Shown here piece by piece: positions 16,951 to 26,085 of a stretch of DNA of 64,000 nucleotides; position 1 is the stretch's first letter, and each line of letters begins with the position of its first letter. The DNA is from Chryseobacterium indologenes (GTDB lineage: Bacteria > Bacteroidota > Bacteroidia > Flavobacteriales > Weeksellaceae), in NCBI RefSeq assembly GCF_001295265.1, contig NZ_LJOD01000012.1, forward strand, positions 1-64,000, written 5' to 3'. A model generated the notes under the pieces. It was not told the origin of the DNA and searched no databases. It saw only the letters and a program-made list of their open reading frames with translations. Both the position numbers and the translations under genes were made by a program.

Positions 16951-18618
16951 ATGAAGACTAAACATCCTAAAGGCCTGCCCTACCTCTTTTTCACAGAAAT
17001 GTGGGAGCGTTTCGGGTATTATCTGATTCTCGGAATCTTTGTTCTTTATGTGATTGAGCCTGCCGGTATGAAAGGCGGACTCGGACTGCCGGACAAAACA
17101 GCTGATGACATTTTCGGAACTTACATCGCATTGACCTACCTGACGCCTTTTCTTGGAGGTTTCCTGGCTGACAGGGTTTTAGGCTACATCAAATCCATTT
17201 ACCTGGGCGGAATTCTGATGGCCGCAGGATATATCGGAATGGGAGTTTTCAAAGAACTTCCTTTATTTTATGCCTCTCTGGCATTGATTATCATAGGAAA
17301 CGGCTTCTTTAAGCCTACCATTTCTACGCTTTTAGGAAACCTGTATTCTGAAGAACCTTACAAAGCGAATAAAGACTCCGGATATAATATTTTCTATATG
17401 GGGATTAATATCGGAGCATTTATCTGTAATATCATTGCAGCATTCATGCGTAATAAATTCGGATGGGGTGAAGCTTTCATTACGGCCGGAGTGGGAATGC
17501 TTATTGGTCTTGTGATCTTCAGCATCGGAAGAAAACATTACATCCATGCAGCACAGATGAAACCTGTACAGGAAGGAGATACCAAACTTTCTGAAATCCT
17601 GATGAAAGTTTTTGTTCCTGCTTTGGGAGCAGGAGCTATCGGCTGGTTCATGACGGATATTTTAGGTCATAATATTTTCGGAAGCTCAAGTACCGATGCC
17701 TTCATCTTTGCGTGTATTCCGGTTATTTATTTCTATGCATCACTTTATTTTAAAGCAAAACCGGAAGAAAAGTCTTCTATTGGGGCATTGCTTTCTGTAT
17801 TTATGATCAGCATGTTCTTTTGGGCCGTTTTCAAGCAGAACGGTACAGCCTTAACGAGATGGGCTAATTATTATACGGACAGAAGTGTTCCTGCTGCTCT
17901 GGAAAAACCTTTGGAAGGAATTTATATGGTTGAAGGAAAAAGCTTTGAAGATAAAGAAGTTCCTGTATATGACAACCAGTTCCGTTCTCAAAAAGACGAC
18001 AATGGAGACACAAAAAAAGAAATGGGGAAAGATGTTTATTTTAAAAATATTTCACCCGAACAACGTGCTGCTTTAGAAAAAAATCCGGAAAGTAAAGTAT
18101 ATCTTTATAATACAGAACTGTTCCAGTCTATCAACCCATTCTGGGTAATTGCCCTCACACCGGTTGTTGTAGGATTCTGGGCATTATTGAGAAGAAAAGG
18201 AAAAGAACCTTTAACACCAACCAAAATCGTACTGGGGCTATTTATTTCCGGTTTATCATGCCTTGTGATGGTTCTTGCCGTAATGGCCGGAGACAACGGA
18301 GCTGTAAAAGTTTCCCCGCTTTGGCTGGTAGCAGGATACGGAGTGATTACTATTGGTGAACTATGCCTTTCTCCAATGGGATTGTCCTTTGTTTCCAAGC
18401 TTTCGCCTGCCAGAATCACGGCTTTGATGATGGGTGGATTCTTTCTTGCCAACTCTGTAGGAAACAAGCTTTCAGGGATCCTCGCCAGTACATGGTATAA
18501 TTATGACAACAAAATGAATTATTTCCTTGTAAACTTTGCTTTGTTAATATTTGCCACCCTTTTAGGCCTTTCTATGCTAAAAAGATTAAACAAGATCATG
18601 AAAGAAAAAGGACATTAA
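16951..18618 (+). CDS. POT/PTR family peptide transporter, with periplasmic insertion
   Basis: Proton-coupled di/tripeptide symporter of the inner membrane, 555 residues from the ATG (a TTG nine bases upstream is unlikely). The POT signature FTEMWERFGYY (ExxERFxYY) is in the first helix, the GFFKPTIST motif is in the fourth, and GELCLSPMGLSFVSKLSPA is in the C-terminal half. Compared with the two paralogues downstream it has an extra hydrophilic stretch of about 75 residues (roughly 310-385, rich in K, D and E) between helices, probably outside the membrane. Own -7 element and terminator. Confidence 0.92.
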   Translation: MKTKHPKGLPYLFFTEMWERFGYYLILGIFVLYVIEPAGMKGGLGLPDKTADDIFGTYIALTYLTPFLGGFLADRVLGYIKSIYLGGILMAAGYIGMGVFKELPLFYASLALIIIGNGFFKPTISTLLGNLYSEEPYKANKDSGYNIFYMGINIGAFICNIIAAFMRNKFGWGEAFITAGVGMLIGLVIFSIGRKHYIHAAQMKPVQEGDTKLSEILMKVFVPALGAGAIGWFMTDILGHNIFGSSSTDAFIFACIPVIYFYASLYFKAKPEEKSSIGALLSVFMISMFFWAVFKQNGTALTRWANYYTDRSVPAALEKPLEGIYMVEGKSFEDKEVPVYDNQFRSQKDDNGDTKKEMGKDVYFKNISPEQRAALEKNPESKVYLYNTELFQSINPFWVIALTPVVVGFWALLRRKGKEPLTPTKIVLGLFISGLSCLVMVLAVMAGDNGAVKVSPLWLVAGYGVITIGELCLSPMGLSFVSKLSPARITALMMGGFFLANSVGNKLSGILASTWYNYDNKMNYFLVNFALLIFATLLGLSMLKRLNKIMKEKGH

Positions 18619-18643
18619 ACATTAATTTGTATAAAGAATAGTA

Positions 18644-18672
18644 AGCTGCGGAATGGTTCCGCAGCTTTTTTA
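18644..18672 (+). terminator. Intrinsic terminator
   Basis: Perfect stem AGCTGCGGAA/TTCCGCAGCT with a 3-base loop and T-run. Confidence 0.88.
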
Positions 18673-18693
18673 TTTAAATATAAAATTAAAACC

Positions 18694-18723
18694 TTGTCAA
18701 AAACTCAAAATAAACTATATTTG
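18694..18723 (+). promoter_or_regulatory. Bacteroidota promoter (TTG-N19-TATATTTG)
   Basis: A TTG at 18694 and TATATTTG at 18716 with a 19-base spacer fit the -33/-7 consensus very well, 29 bases ahead of the second peptide transporter. Confidence 0.75.
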
Positions 18724-18752
18724 TCAGTCTTAACAAAAATTTAACAAGAAAT

Positions 18753-20258
18753 ATGGATACAGCTCAGCAGAAAGGACATCCTAAAGGTCTCTATCTTCTG
18801 TTTTTAACAGAAATGTGGGAACGTTTTTCTTACTATGGAATGCGTGCTATTTTTGTACTTTACATGACAAAAATACTCCTTATGGATGATGCCAATGCAT
18901 CAGAAATTTATGGAAGTTATACAGGATTGGTCTATCTTACGCCACTTTTAGGTGGATATCTGGCTGACCGGTTTTTAGGTAACAGAAGAAGTATTGAAAT
19001 TGGAGGATTACTGATGGCCATTGGACAATTCATCCTGTTCTTCAGTGCTTCCACTACGGGAGCCAGCGCCCTTACCCTGATGTGGCTGGGACTTACAATG
19101 CTGATTATTGGGAACGGATTTTTCAAACCGAATATCTCAACCATGGTTGGGCAGCTTTATCCTCAGGGAGACCGTAGGGTAGATTCGGCGTTTACCATTT
19201 TTTATATGGGTATTAACCTTGGTGCATTTATGTCTCCTCTTGTGTGTGGTACTTTGGCAGAAAAAGTAGACTTCAAATGGGGATTCTTAGCAGCAGGAAT
19301 CGGGATGCTGATCGGTTTGATCACCTTTATCACTCAAAAAAATAAGGTACTGGTAGATGCTGACAATAAGCCTATCGGGATGCCAAGAAATAAGTTCGGA
19401 CTTGTTCAGCTGCTTATTGTTCTGGGTTCTATTGGTTTGATTTTCTTTTTAATGAATTTCAAAACCATGTTCAACAGTGATCTGGATGTTATCGGATACC
19501 TTATTTACGGGGCTATGATCCTTATGCCTCTGATTGTTCTTACCGATAAAACGCTTACCAAAGATGAAAAAGACCGTATTATTGTGATCTTCATCCTGGC
19601 ATTCTTTGTAATTTTCTTCTGGGGTGCTTTTGAGCAGGCTGGTGCTTCATTAACGATATTTGCAGACAGACAGACGGACCGTAATCTTTTCGGCTGGGAA
19701 ATGCCTGCAAGTTACTTCCAGTCTGTAAATGCTTTAGCCATTTTACTTTTGGCTCCTCTTTTCTCTTCATTCTGGCTAAGACTGGGGAACCGTGGCAAAG
19801 AACCTTCTTCTCCTAAAAAGATGGGATATGGTTTAGCCCTTATTTCTTTCGGTTATGCAGTAATCGCTTATGCGGTTTACGGACTTGGAATGATGGATAA
19901 AGTTTCTATGTTCTGGCTTATCGGTCTGTACGTAATCCACACTATGGGAGAACTTTGTCTTTCACCAATCGGGCTTTCCATGGTATCTAAATTATCTCCT
20001 GCACGTTTCTCTTCTTTGCTTATGGGAACATGGTTCCTTGCCAATGCAGCAGCCAATAAATTTGCGGGAACATTATCCGCACTAATTCCGGGTGGTGGAG
20101 AAAACGGAGGTCCTGCAAAAACAACTTCTTTCTTAGGATTTGAGATTGCCAACCTATTCGATTTCTTCATTGTATTTGTTATTATGTGTGGCCTGGCAGC
20201 ACTTATTCTTTTCGTGATCAGCAGATGGCTTGAAAAGAAAATGCACGGAATCAAATAA
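18753..20258 (+). CDS. POT/PTR family peptide transporter
   Basis: Inner-membrane proton/peptide symporter of 501 residues with 12-14 predicted helices. POT motif LTEMWERFSYYGMR lies in helix 1, GNGFFKPNISTMVGQLYP in helix 4 to loop, and GAFEQAGASLTIFA and GELCLSPIGLSMVSKLSPA in the C-terminal half. It is transcribed from its own strong promoter and ended by a terminator, so despite tandem arrangement the transporters are separately expressed. Substrate preference cannot be read. Confidence 0.93.
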   Translation: MDTAQQKGHPKGLYLLFLTEMWERFSYYGMRAIFVLYMTKILLMDDANASEIYGSYTGLVYLTPLLGGYLADRFLGNRRSIEIGGLLMAIGQFILFFSASTTGASALTLMWLGLTMLIIGNGFFKPNISTMVGQLYPQGDRRVDSAFTIFYMGINLGAFMSPLVCGTLAEKVDFKWGFLAAGIGMLIGLITFITQKNKVLVDADNKPIGMPRNKFGLVQLLIVLGSIGLIFFLMNFKTMFNSDLDVIGYLIYGAMILMPLIVLTDKTLTKDEKDRIIVIFILAFFVIFFWGAFEQAGASLTIFADRQTDRNLFGWEMPASYFQSVNALAILLLAPLFSSFWLRLGNRGKEPSSPKKMGYGLALISFGYAVIAYAVYGLGMMDKVSMFWLIGLYVIHTMGELCLSPIGLSMVSKLSPARFSSLLMGTWFLANAAANKFAGTLSALIPGGGENGGPAKTTSFLGFEIANLFDFFIVFVIMCGLAALILFVISRWLEKKMHGIK

Positions 20259-20277
20259 TAAATTCAATCAATTATAT

Positions 20278-20308
20278 AAAAACCTCTGTTAAGTCAGAGG
20301 TTTTTTTT
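20278..20308 (+). terminator. Intrinsic terminator
   Basis: AAAACCTCTG pairs with CAGAGGTTTT over a short loop, followed by more T residues. Confidence 0.85.
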
Positions 20309-20316
20309 ATTTTCGT

Positions 20317-20679
20317 ATGATGGAAATTTCCGAAGATTCTTTATTTCTGTCCGTAAAGGAAATCATCAGACAGTCGCGCGAAAAAGTTTTTCGAATAGCG
20401 AATTCTACCCTGCTGCTTACTTACTGGCAAATCGGAAAATTGATTGTAGAGGATGAACAACAGGGAAAAGAACGTGCAGAATACGGAAAGTATATCCTGA
20501 AAAATCTATCCCAAAAGCTTACTCTGGAGTTTGGAAAAGGGTTTGGTGAGAGTAACCTAAGGAACATGCGTTCCCTTTATCAGACATTTCCAATATGTGA
20601 CGCATTGCGTCATGAATTGAGCCGGACTTACTACAGTCTGATGATAAGGCTTAATAATTCGGATAAAACAAATCATTGA
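20317..20679 (+). pseudogene. Truncated DUF1016 (YhcG-like) nuclease gene, N-terminal part only
   Basis: The 120 residues match the N-terminal DUF1016 domain: SREKVFRIANSTLLLTYWQIGKLIVE, then ERAEYGKYILKNLSQKL, GKGFGESNLRNMRSLYQTFP and the ELSRTYYSLMIRL stretch (normally ELSWTHYRLLIR). Complete relatives are about 340 residues and end in a PD-(D/E)xK nuclease domain, which is missing here: the frame stops at 20679 and the next 75 bases show no continuation in any frame. It is a remnant, wedged between two peptide transporter genes directly after a terminator, which suggests a past insertion followed by loss. Confidence 0.8.
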
Positions 20680-20754
20680 TCAGGACAGAATCCGTTTTGA
20701 ACCGGATCAGAACAACAATAAAAACCCTTATTAAAAACTTAATCATATACAATT

Positions 20755-22266
20755 ATGAGCTTAACTCTAGAAGAAATACAGAATTTTAAAGGAAAATATC
20801 CCAGACAGATCTGGAGCCTGTTTTTCTCTGAAATGTGGGAACGTTTCTGCTTTTACGGAATGCGTGGAATGCTGGTCTTCTTTATGATCTCCCAACTTAA
20901 TTTCCATGAAAAGGAAGCCAATCTTCAATATGGCGCTACACAAGCTTTCGTGTATGCCTTTACATTTGTAGGCGGACTTTTTGCCGACAAAATCCTCGGA
21001 TTCCGGAAATCGCTGTTCTGGGGAGGTCTTCTGATGATTGCAGGCAGCTTGATTCTGGCTACAGATCCCCATAAATTCTTTTTCTTAGGAATTGCTTTTA
21101 CGGTTGTAGGAACAGGTTTCTTTAAACCCAATATTTCTTCAATGGTAGGGCAGCTTTACAAACCGAATGATTCAAGAGCGGATGCCGGCTTTTCACTTTT
21201 CTATGCCGGGATCAATCTGGGAGCTTTACTAGGCGGGTACCTTTGTATTGCTATTGGTAAAGGTGAGCTTCTTGGGAAAACTATTCCGGAAGCCATGAGA
21301 TGGAATATAGCTTTCGGACTGGCTTCAGTAGTTATGGTCGTAAGTTTGGTTAATTTTATTTTCACTCAGAAAAGATTAGGAACAATTGGGCTTCAGCCGG
21401 GGCATCCTTTGGCAGAAGTTAAAACAGCTCCCATTCCGAAGTGGAAAGAATTCGGAGTATATTTATTGTCATTGGTCTTTATTCCGGTTATTATGATAAT
21501 GGTTGCCAAAACACAGTACACGGATTATTTTATGTGGACTATTGGCCCTCTTACTCTTCTTTATCTATTCTATGAAATGTCTAAAGTAACAGCTTCTGAG
21601 CGAAAAAAACTATGGGCAGCTCTTGTTTTTATTATTTTTTCAATCTTATTCTGGGGAATTTATGAACAAAGTGGCGGTTCCCTGAGTATTTTTGCTGCTA
21701 AAAATCTGAATAAAGATCTTTTCGGACTGGATCCCAACGGAGTAAATAATTCCGGAGGAGCATTCTTCATTATTTTCCTTGCCCCGCTTATCGGGCTTTT
21801 ATGGATCTGGTTGAACAAACGAAAAATTGAACCCAATACCATTATCAAATTCGGTTTAGGATTTATTTTTCTCGGAATAGGTTATTATGTTTTATTTGCC
21901 ACAAGATTTTTTGCCGACCTTCAGGGAATTACCTCTCTGAACTTCTTTACTCTGGCTTTGCTGGTTATTACATTAGGGGAACTTTGCCTTTCACCTATCG
22001 GACTATCCATCATGACTAAACTCTCCACTAAGAATTTACAGGGAATGATGATGGGAATGTGGTTTCTTGCTTCGGCTTACGGACAATATGTTGCCGGAAT
22101 TATAGGAGCAAGTCTTGCTACGGCAAAAGAAGGATCTACCAATTATGATGCTTTAGTTACTTATACCGATGGTTATAAACAATTGGGATTATATGCAGTA
22201 ATTGCCGGAGTGGTATTAATTTTGATATCTCCGTTTGTGAAAAAATTAATGCAAGATGTTAAATAA
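20755..22266 (+). CDS. POT/PTR family peptide transporter
   Basis: Third proton-coupled peptide transporter in the row, 503 residues. Motifs are FSEMWERFCFYGMRGML in helix 1, TGFFKPNISSMVGQLY, YEQSGGSLSIFAAKN and GELCLSPIGLSIMTKLST. It is more divergent than the first two (no KGLY/KGLP start; the N terminus reads SLTLEEIQNFKGKYP). A thioredoxin-like gene follows 42 bases downstream and may be co-transcribed. I see no clear -7 element in the 75 bases ahead of it. Confidence 0.92.
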   Translation: MSLTLEEIQNFKGKYPRQIWSLFFSEMWERFCFYGMRGMLVFFMISQLNFHEKEANLQYGATQAFVYAFTFVGGLFADKILGFRKSLFWGGLLMIAGSLILATDPHKFFFLGIAFTVVGTGFFKPNISSMVGQLYKPNDSRADAGFSLFYAGINLGALLGGYLCIAIGKGELLGKTIPEAMRWNIAFGLASVVMVVSLVNFIFTQKRLGTIGLQPGHPLAEVKTAPIPKWKEFGVYLLSLVFIPVIMIMVAKTQYTDYFMWTIGPLTLLYLFYEMSKVTASERKKLWAALVFIIFSILFWGIYEQSGGSLSIFAAKNLNKDLFGLDPNGVNNSGGAFFIIFLAPLIGLLWIWLNKRKIEPNTIIKFGLGFIFLGIGYYVLFATRFFADLQGITSLNFFTLALLVITLGELCLSPIGLSIMTKLSTKNLQGMMMGMWFLASAYGQYVAGIIGASLATAKEGSTNYDALVTYTDGYKQLGLYAVIAGVVLILISPFVKKLMQDVK

Positions 22267-22308
22267 AAAGTAGGCAAATTATGCTTATTTTTACATAAAT
22301 ATCAAAAT

Positions 22309-22842
22309 ATGAAGAAATTTTTAAGCATAACCCTATTATTTATATTAAATTTCAGCTTTGCTCAGGTAAAGTGGATGACTGTTGAAGAAGCGATAAAAGC
22401 CCAGAAAGAAAATCCAAAAAAAATTCTTATTGACTTTTATGCAGACTGGTGCGGACCGTGCAAGATTATGGATAAAAAAACCTACGGTCATGCAGTAATT
22501 GCCCAGATTCTGAATGACAACTTTTATCCTGTAAAATTCAATGCTGAAGAAAAAAAGACATTTGAGATTTTCGGAAGAACATTTGCCAATGAAAATACGG
22601 AACATAAAAAAGGAAGAAATTCTCTGCATGAGTTTACCCAGTATATGAATGTAGGCGCTGTTCCAAGCACTGTTTTTCTGGATGAAAACGGTGGTCCCAT
22701 CACCATACTTCAGGGTGAATTGTCTGCCAAAGAACTGGAACCTTATCTGGAACTGATCTCCAAAGATCTCTTTAAAAAGATCCGTACCAGAGAGCAGTGG
22801 GAAGATTACCAGAAAAAATTCAAATCTAAGATCAAAGATTAA
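22309..22842 (+). CDS. Exported thioredoxin-like protein
   Basis: The 177-residue protein has a signal peptide (MKKFLSITLLFILNFSFAQ) and a thioredoxin domain with the active site DWCGPCKIMDK (about residues 47-57). The cis-Pro is in GAVPSTVFLDENG. The DFYADWCGPCKIM plus KTYGHAVIAQILNDNF pattern is like DUF255/thioredoxin_7-type proteins that keep periplasmic cysteines reduced or folded. It lies downstream of the peptide transporter and ends at its own terminator. Confidence 0.88.
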   Translation: MKKFLSITLLFILNFSFAQVKWMTVEEAIKAQKENPKKILIDFYADWCGPCKIMDKKTYGHAVIAQILNDNFYPVKFNAEEKKTFEIFGRTFANENTEHKKGRNSLHEFTQYMNVGAVPSTVFLDENGGPITILQGELSAKELEPYLELISKDLFKKIRTREQWEDYQKKFKSKIKD

Positions 22843-22881
22843 TCAGGCAGTCCGAAATTCGGATCTCCTTATACTGAATTC

Positions 22882-22911
22882 AGACTTCCTTTTTTTGGAA
22901 GTCTTTTTTAT
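22882..22911 (+). terminator. Intrinsic terminator
   Basis: Stem AGACTTCC/GGAAGTCT with T-rich loop and T-run. Confidence 0.85.
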
Positions 22912-22944
22912 TTTCCCGAAATTCGAAGCTTTGTTTTCCGATAG

Positions 22945-25029
22945 ATGACTTTAGAAACCTCCATAGAATATGTAAAAGGAATAGGTCCTGAAAGAGCCAA
23001 ACTCATTAAGAATGTGTTGGGCATTTCTACAGTGGATGATCTTCTGAACTTCTACCCTATCCGCTATCTGGACAAAAGTAAGATTCACAAAATCTCCCAG
23101 CTTCAGGAAACGAGTCAGGAAATTCAGCTTAAAGGAAAAATAACTCAGGTTCAGGAGATCCAGACCGGAAAAACAAAAAGACTTTCGGCAAAATTTAATG
23201 ATGATACCGGAACTATGGATCTGGTGTGGTTTCAATATTCAAAATGGCTGAAAGAACAGATTCCTGTCAACCGGGAAGTTTATATTTTCGGAAAAATTAA
23301 TGTATTCAACCGTCAGTTTTCTATGCCGCATCCGGAAATTGATGCGGAGGAAAAGAAAGAAGGGGACAGCCGGCTGAAACCCATTTATCCAAGTTCTGAA
23401 AAACTGACCAAAAGAGGATTGAACCAAAGATTTTTCCAGGTTATACTAAGAAATATCTGCAGGGAAATCCCTAATCTGATTGAGGAAAATTTCCCCGAAT
23501 ACCTGATAAAAGCTTTTAAATTTTTATCCAGGCAGCATACTTTTTTAAACATTCATTTCCCCAAGGATATGGAGCATTTTGAAAAAGCAGATCACAGGCT
23601 GAAGTTTGAAGAATCTTTCTTTTTTCAATTGGGATACGGTCTGAAAAAGCTGCATCACAAATCTCAGGCTGTTGGCAACCCCTTTCCTGTCATAGGAGAT
23701 CATTTTAATACTTTTTACAACCATCATATTCCTTTTGATCTCACCAATGCACAAAAAAGGGTTTTAAAAGAAATACGCATGGATATGAAGAGGCCTATCC
23801 AGATGAACAGGCTTCTGCAGGGCGATGTAGGTTCCGGAAAAACAATGGTAGCGTTATTGACAATGCTGATTGCTATGGATAACAGTTTCCAAAGCTGCCT
23901 GATGGCGCCCACTGAAATTCTTGCCCAGCAGCATTACAACGGAATCAAAGACCTGTTACATGAAACCGGGATTAATGTCCGTCTTCTGACAGGCTCTACC
24001 AAAGCGTCGGAACGTAAAGTTATTCATCAGGAGCTTGAAGACGGTTCTCTTTCTATTTTAGTAGGAACACACGCTGTATTGGAGGATAAGGTAAAATTTA
24101 AAAACCTAGGACTTGCCATTATTGATGAGCAACACAGATTTGGTGTTGCACAGCGGGCTAAATTGTGGGCTAAAAACAGAATTCCTCCGCATATTCTGGT
24201 GATGACTGCTACCCCAATTCCGAGAACACTGGCAATGAGCTTTTATTCTGATCTGGATGTGTCTGTTATTGATGAGATGCCAGTCGGCAGAAAACCCATT
24301 ATTACAGCTCACAGACGCGAAAAGGACAGGACTTATGTGTATAATTTCTGCAGAGACGAAATCAGAAAAGGAAGGCAGATTTATTTTGTATATCCTCTGA
24401 TTGAGGAATCTGAAACTTTAGATTATAAAAATCTGATGGAAGGGCTTGAACATGTGATGAATGCATTTTCAGATTACAATGTCACAATGCTTCACGGTAA
24501 AATGAAACCTGATGAAAAGGATGCAGCCATGAATTATTTTGCCTCAGGAAAAGCTGAGATTATGGTGGCCACCACCGTTATTGAAGTTGGGGTGAATGTC
24601 CCCAATGCTTCTGTAATGGTTATAGAAAGTTCAGAAAGGTTTGGGCTTTCCCAGCTTCATCAGCTAAGAGGCCGTGTAGGAAGAGGAGCTGAACAGAGTT
24701 ACTGTATCCTTATGACTTCTGATAAAATGTCTAAGGAAAGCAGGACCCGTATTAAGACGATGACTGAAACAAATGACGGATTCAAAATCTCGGAAGTAGA
24801 TATGCAGCTCAGAGGCCCGGGAGATATTTTGGGCACACAGCAAAGTGGTGTTGTGGATTTCAAAAAGCTGGATCTTGTTAACGATTCTGCCATTATTAAA
24901 ACAACCAAAAATGCGGTTGATAAAATACTGGAAACCGATCCTCACCTGAACCGACCGGAAAATATAATCATCAAAAATTATTATCTGAAATACTATAAAG
25001 GCAAGAACAAGTGGAGTAAGATATCATAA
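22945..25029 (+). CDS. recG: ATP-dependent DNA helicase RecG
   Basis: Branch-migrating helicase that remodels stalled replication forks and Holliday junctions. The 694 residues show the N-terminal wedge domain with an OB fold (about 1-180), then the helicase core: Walker A QGDVGSGKTMVA near residue 290, APTEILAQQH, IIDEQHRFGVAQR (the DEQH box), TATPIPRTLA, and in the second lobe TTVIEVGVNVPNA and QLRGRVGRG. Length is normal. It starts 34 bases after the preceding terminator and is transcribed alone. Confidence 0.96.
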   Translation: MTLETSIEYVKGIGPERAKLIKNVLGISTVDDLLNFYPIRYLDKSKIHKISQLQETSQEIQLKGKITQVQEIQTGKTKRLSAKFNDDTGTMDLVWFQYSKWLKEQIPVNREVYIFGKINVFNRQFSMPHPEIDAEEKKEGDSRLKPIYPSSEKLTKRGLNQRFFQVILRNICREIPNLIEENFPEYLIKAFKFLSRQHTFLNIHFPKDMEHFEKADHRLKFEESFFFQLGYGLKKLHHKSQAVGNPFPVIGDHFNTFYNHHIPFDLTNAQKRVLKEIRMDMKRPIQMNRLLQGDVGSGKTMVALLTMLIAMDNSFQSCLMAPTEILAQQHYNGIKDLLHETGINVRLLTGSTKASERKVIHQELEDGSLSILVGTHAVLEDKVKFKNLGLAIIDEQHRFGVAQRAKLWAKNRIPPHILVMTATPIPRTLAMSFYSDLDVSVIDEMPVGRKPIITAHRREKDRTYVYNFCRDEIRKGRQIYFVYPLIEESETLDYKNLMEGLEHVMNAFSDYNVTMLHGKMKPDEKDAAMNYFASGKAEIMVATTVIEVGVNVPNASVMVIESSERFGLSQLHQLRGRVGRGAEQSYCILMTSDKMSKESRTRIKTMTETNDGFKISEVDMQLRGPGDILGTQQSGVVDFKKLDLVNDSAIIKTTKNAVDKILETDPHLNRPENIIIKNYYLKYYKGKNKWSKIS

Positions 25030-25057
25030 AAAAACCGCGGAAAGAATCCTTCCGCGG
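25030..25057. terminator. Strong hairpin after recG
   Basis: CCGCGGAA pairs with TTCCGCGG across a short loop. A-run upstream would act as a T-run only for transcripts from the other strand; on the plus strand it is followed by CCCCCTTAT, so its efficiency for recG is uncertain. Confidence 0.55.
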
Positions 25058-25110
25058 CCCCCTTATAAAACTGTTATTTAGAAGAAATTACTTTTTGTCT
25101 TGTTTCAAAA

Positions 25111-25209
25111 AATTTATTTTAATAGCCGGACTTTAATATTTTGTGATGTGGTGTGAAAATATTTATATATTATTTGAATGCTTTATGGTCCTGGCTATTA
25201 AAATAAATT
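25111..25209. repeat. Long inverted repeat, unit 1
   Basis: A perfect 17-base inverted repeat, AATTTATTTTAATAGCC at 25111-25127 and its complement at 25193-25209. A further GGAC/GTCC pairs after a single bulged base. Together they fold about 99 bases into one long hairpin with a 57-base loop. It lies in a gene-free convergent region. Confidence 0.85.
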
Positions 25210-25216
25210 ATAAAAA

Positions 25217-25395
25217 AACAAAATGAATTATTTTTCCAACTTGCTTATTATAAAAACTAACTGTGTCTAAGCTGAAGGTGTGGGAATGAAACGAATATTA
25301 ATACCCTTCAACCTGGTCAAGTTTTCATGATTGTACCGTTTTGTTTAAAGATCTTCTATGCTTTATAGTTGGAAATTAATATAATTCATTTTGTT
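25217..25395. repeat. Long inverted repeat, unit 2
   Basis: Left arm 25217-25240 (AACAAAATGAATTAT, then TTTTCCAAC) is complementary to right arm 25368-25395, which carries four extra bases. The arms enclose about 127 bases containing a second small stem, TGAAGG (25273) with CCTTCA. The right ends of units 1 and 2 both carry ATGCTTTAT(G/A)GT just inside the stem, so the two units look related in design. The remaining bases up to 25638 are AT-rich with nothing I can identify. Confidence 0.75.
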
Positions 25396-25638
25396 AACTA
25401 ACATCGTTATTTATACTCTGTACATCTGATCGAAATAATCAATCTTCTGCCATTTTCTGCTTCTTAATATAGTTAATTTGTGTTGGCTTATTTTACATTT
25501 ACAAAATTGATGATATTGACTGAATTTATTCTTATATTATTTTAATTATTCGTTATAAAATTTTCACTTTTCTGTGAATAGTATGCGATAAATACTTTTG
25601 TTTACAACAAAAAAAATAATTCAAAAAACTCCTGTTCA

Positions 25639-26085
25639 TCATACTTTCATAATAAAATTATCTTTATTCAATCCTGAGGTATGATATTGCCAATTGATCA
25701 CAATAACTTCTGTAAGAACCTTTTTTAGTTTTTCGTAAGTTTCAGGTTTTCTGATAAAAATATTAGCGCCGTTTACCAGGAGTTCCTCAATTTCCGCCTC
25801 TGAAATTGTATCGGAATATACAGCATTCACCATATTGCTGAATCTGAAATCTTCTTTTATTTCTTTAATGCAGCTCATGCAGGTTCTATCCGACATATCA
25901 TAATTCATGAACAGAATTTCAGGAATTATGGCATCCTCACTATTCAAATAATCCATCAGGTCATACTTATGATAAAAACACTGAACCTTAACTTCAATTT
26001 TAAGGTCTTTAAATATACTTTTAAAGAAGATCAGGTTTCCTTCATCCTGATCTGTGACAATCACATTCAAAAATTCCTTATTCAT
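25639..26085 (-). CDS. Pseudo-receiver (response-regulator-like) protein
   Basis: The 148-residue protein has the alternating strand/helix layout of a CheY-like receiver. The acidic pair is TDQDEGN near residues 11-17, and the conserved Lys is in FIRKPET near residue 114. At the place of the phosphorylated aspartate (LFMNYDMS, normally LLDxxMP) there is asparagine, so normal phosphotransfer is unlikely. No output domain. Its start codon lies within the end of the upstream AraC-type regulator gene (8-base overlap), so the two are made together and may work as a pair. Confidence 0.75.
   Translation of the reverse strand: MNKEFLNVIVTDQDEGNLIFFKSIFKDLKIEVKVQCFYHKYDLMDYLNSEDAIIPEILFMNYDMSDRTCMSCIKEIKEDFRFSNMVNAVYSDTISEAEIEELLVNGANIFIRKPETYEKLKKVLTEVIVINWQYHTSGLNKDNFIMKV

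Noticed and set aside
25271..25335. ACCCTTCAACCTGG near 25303 recalls the 3' half of a TPP riboswitch.
   Set aside because: The CTGAGA motif and the closing AGGG are missing, and no thiamine gene follows on either strand.
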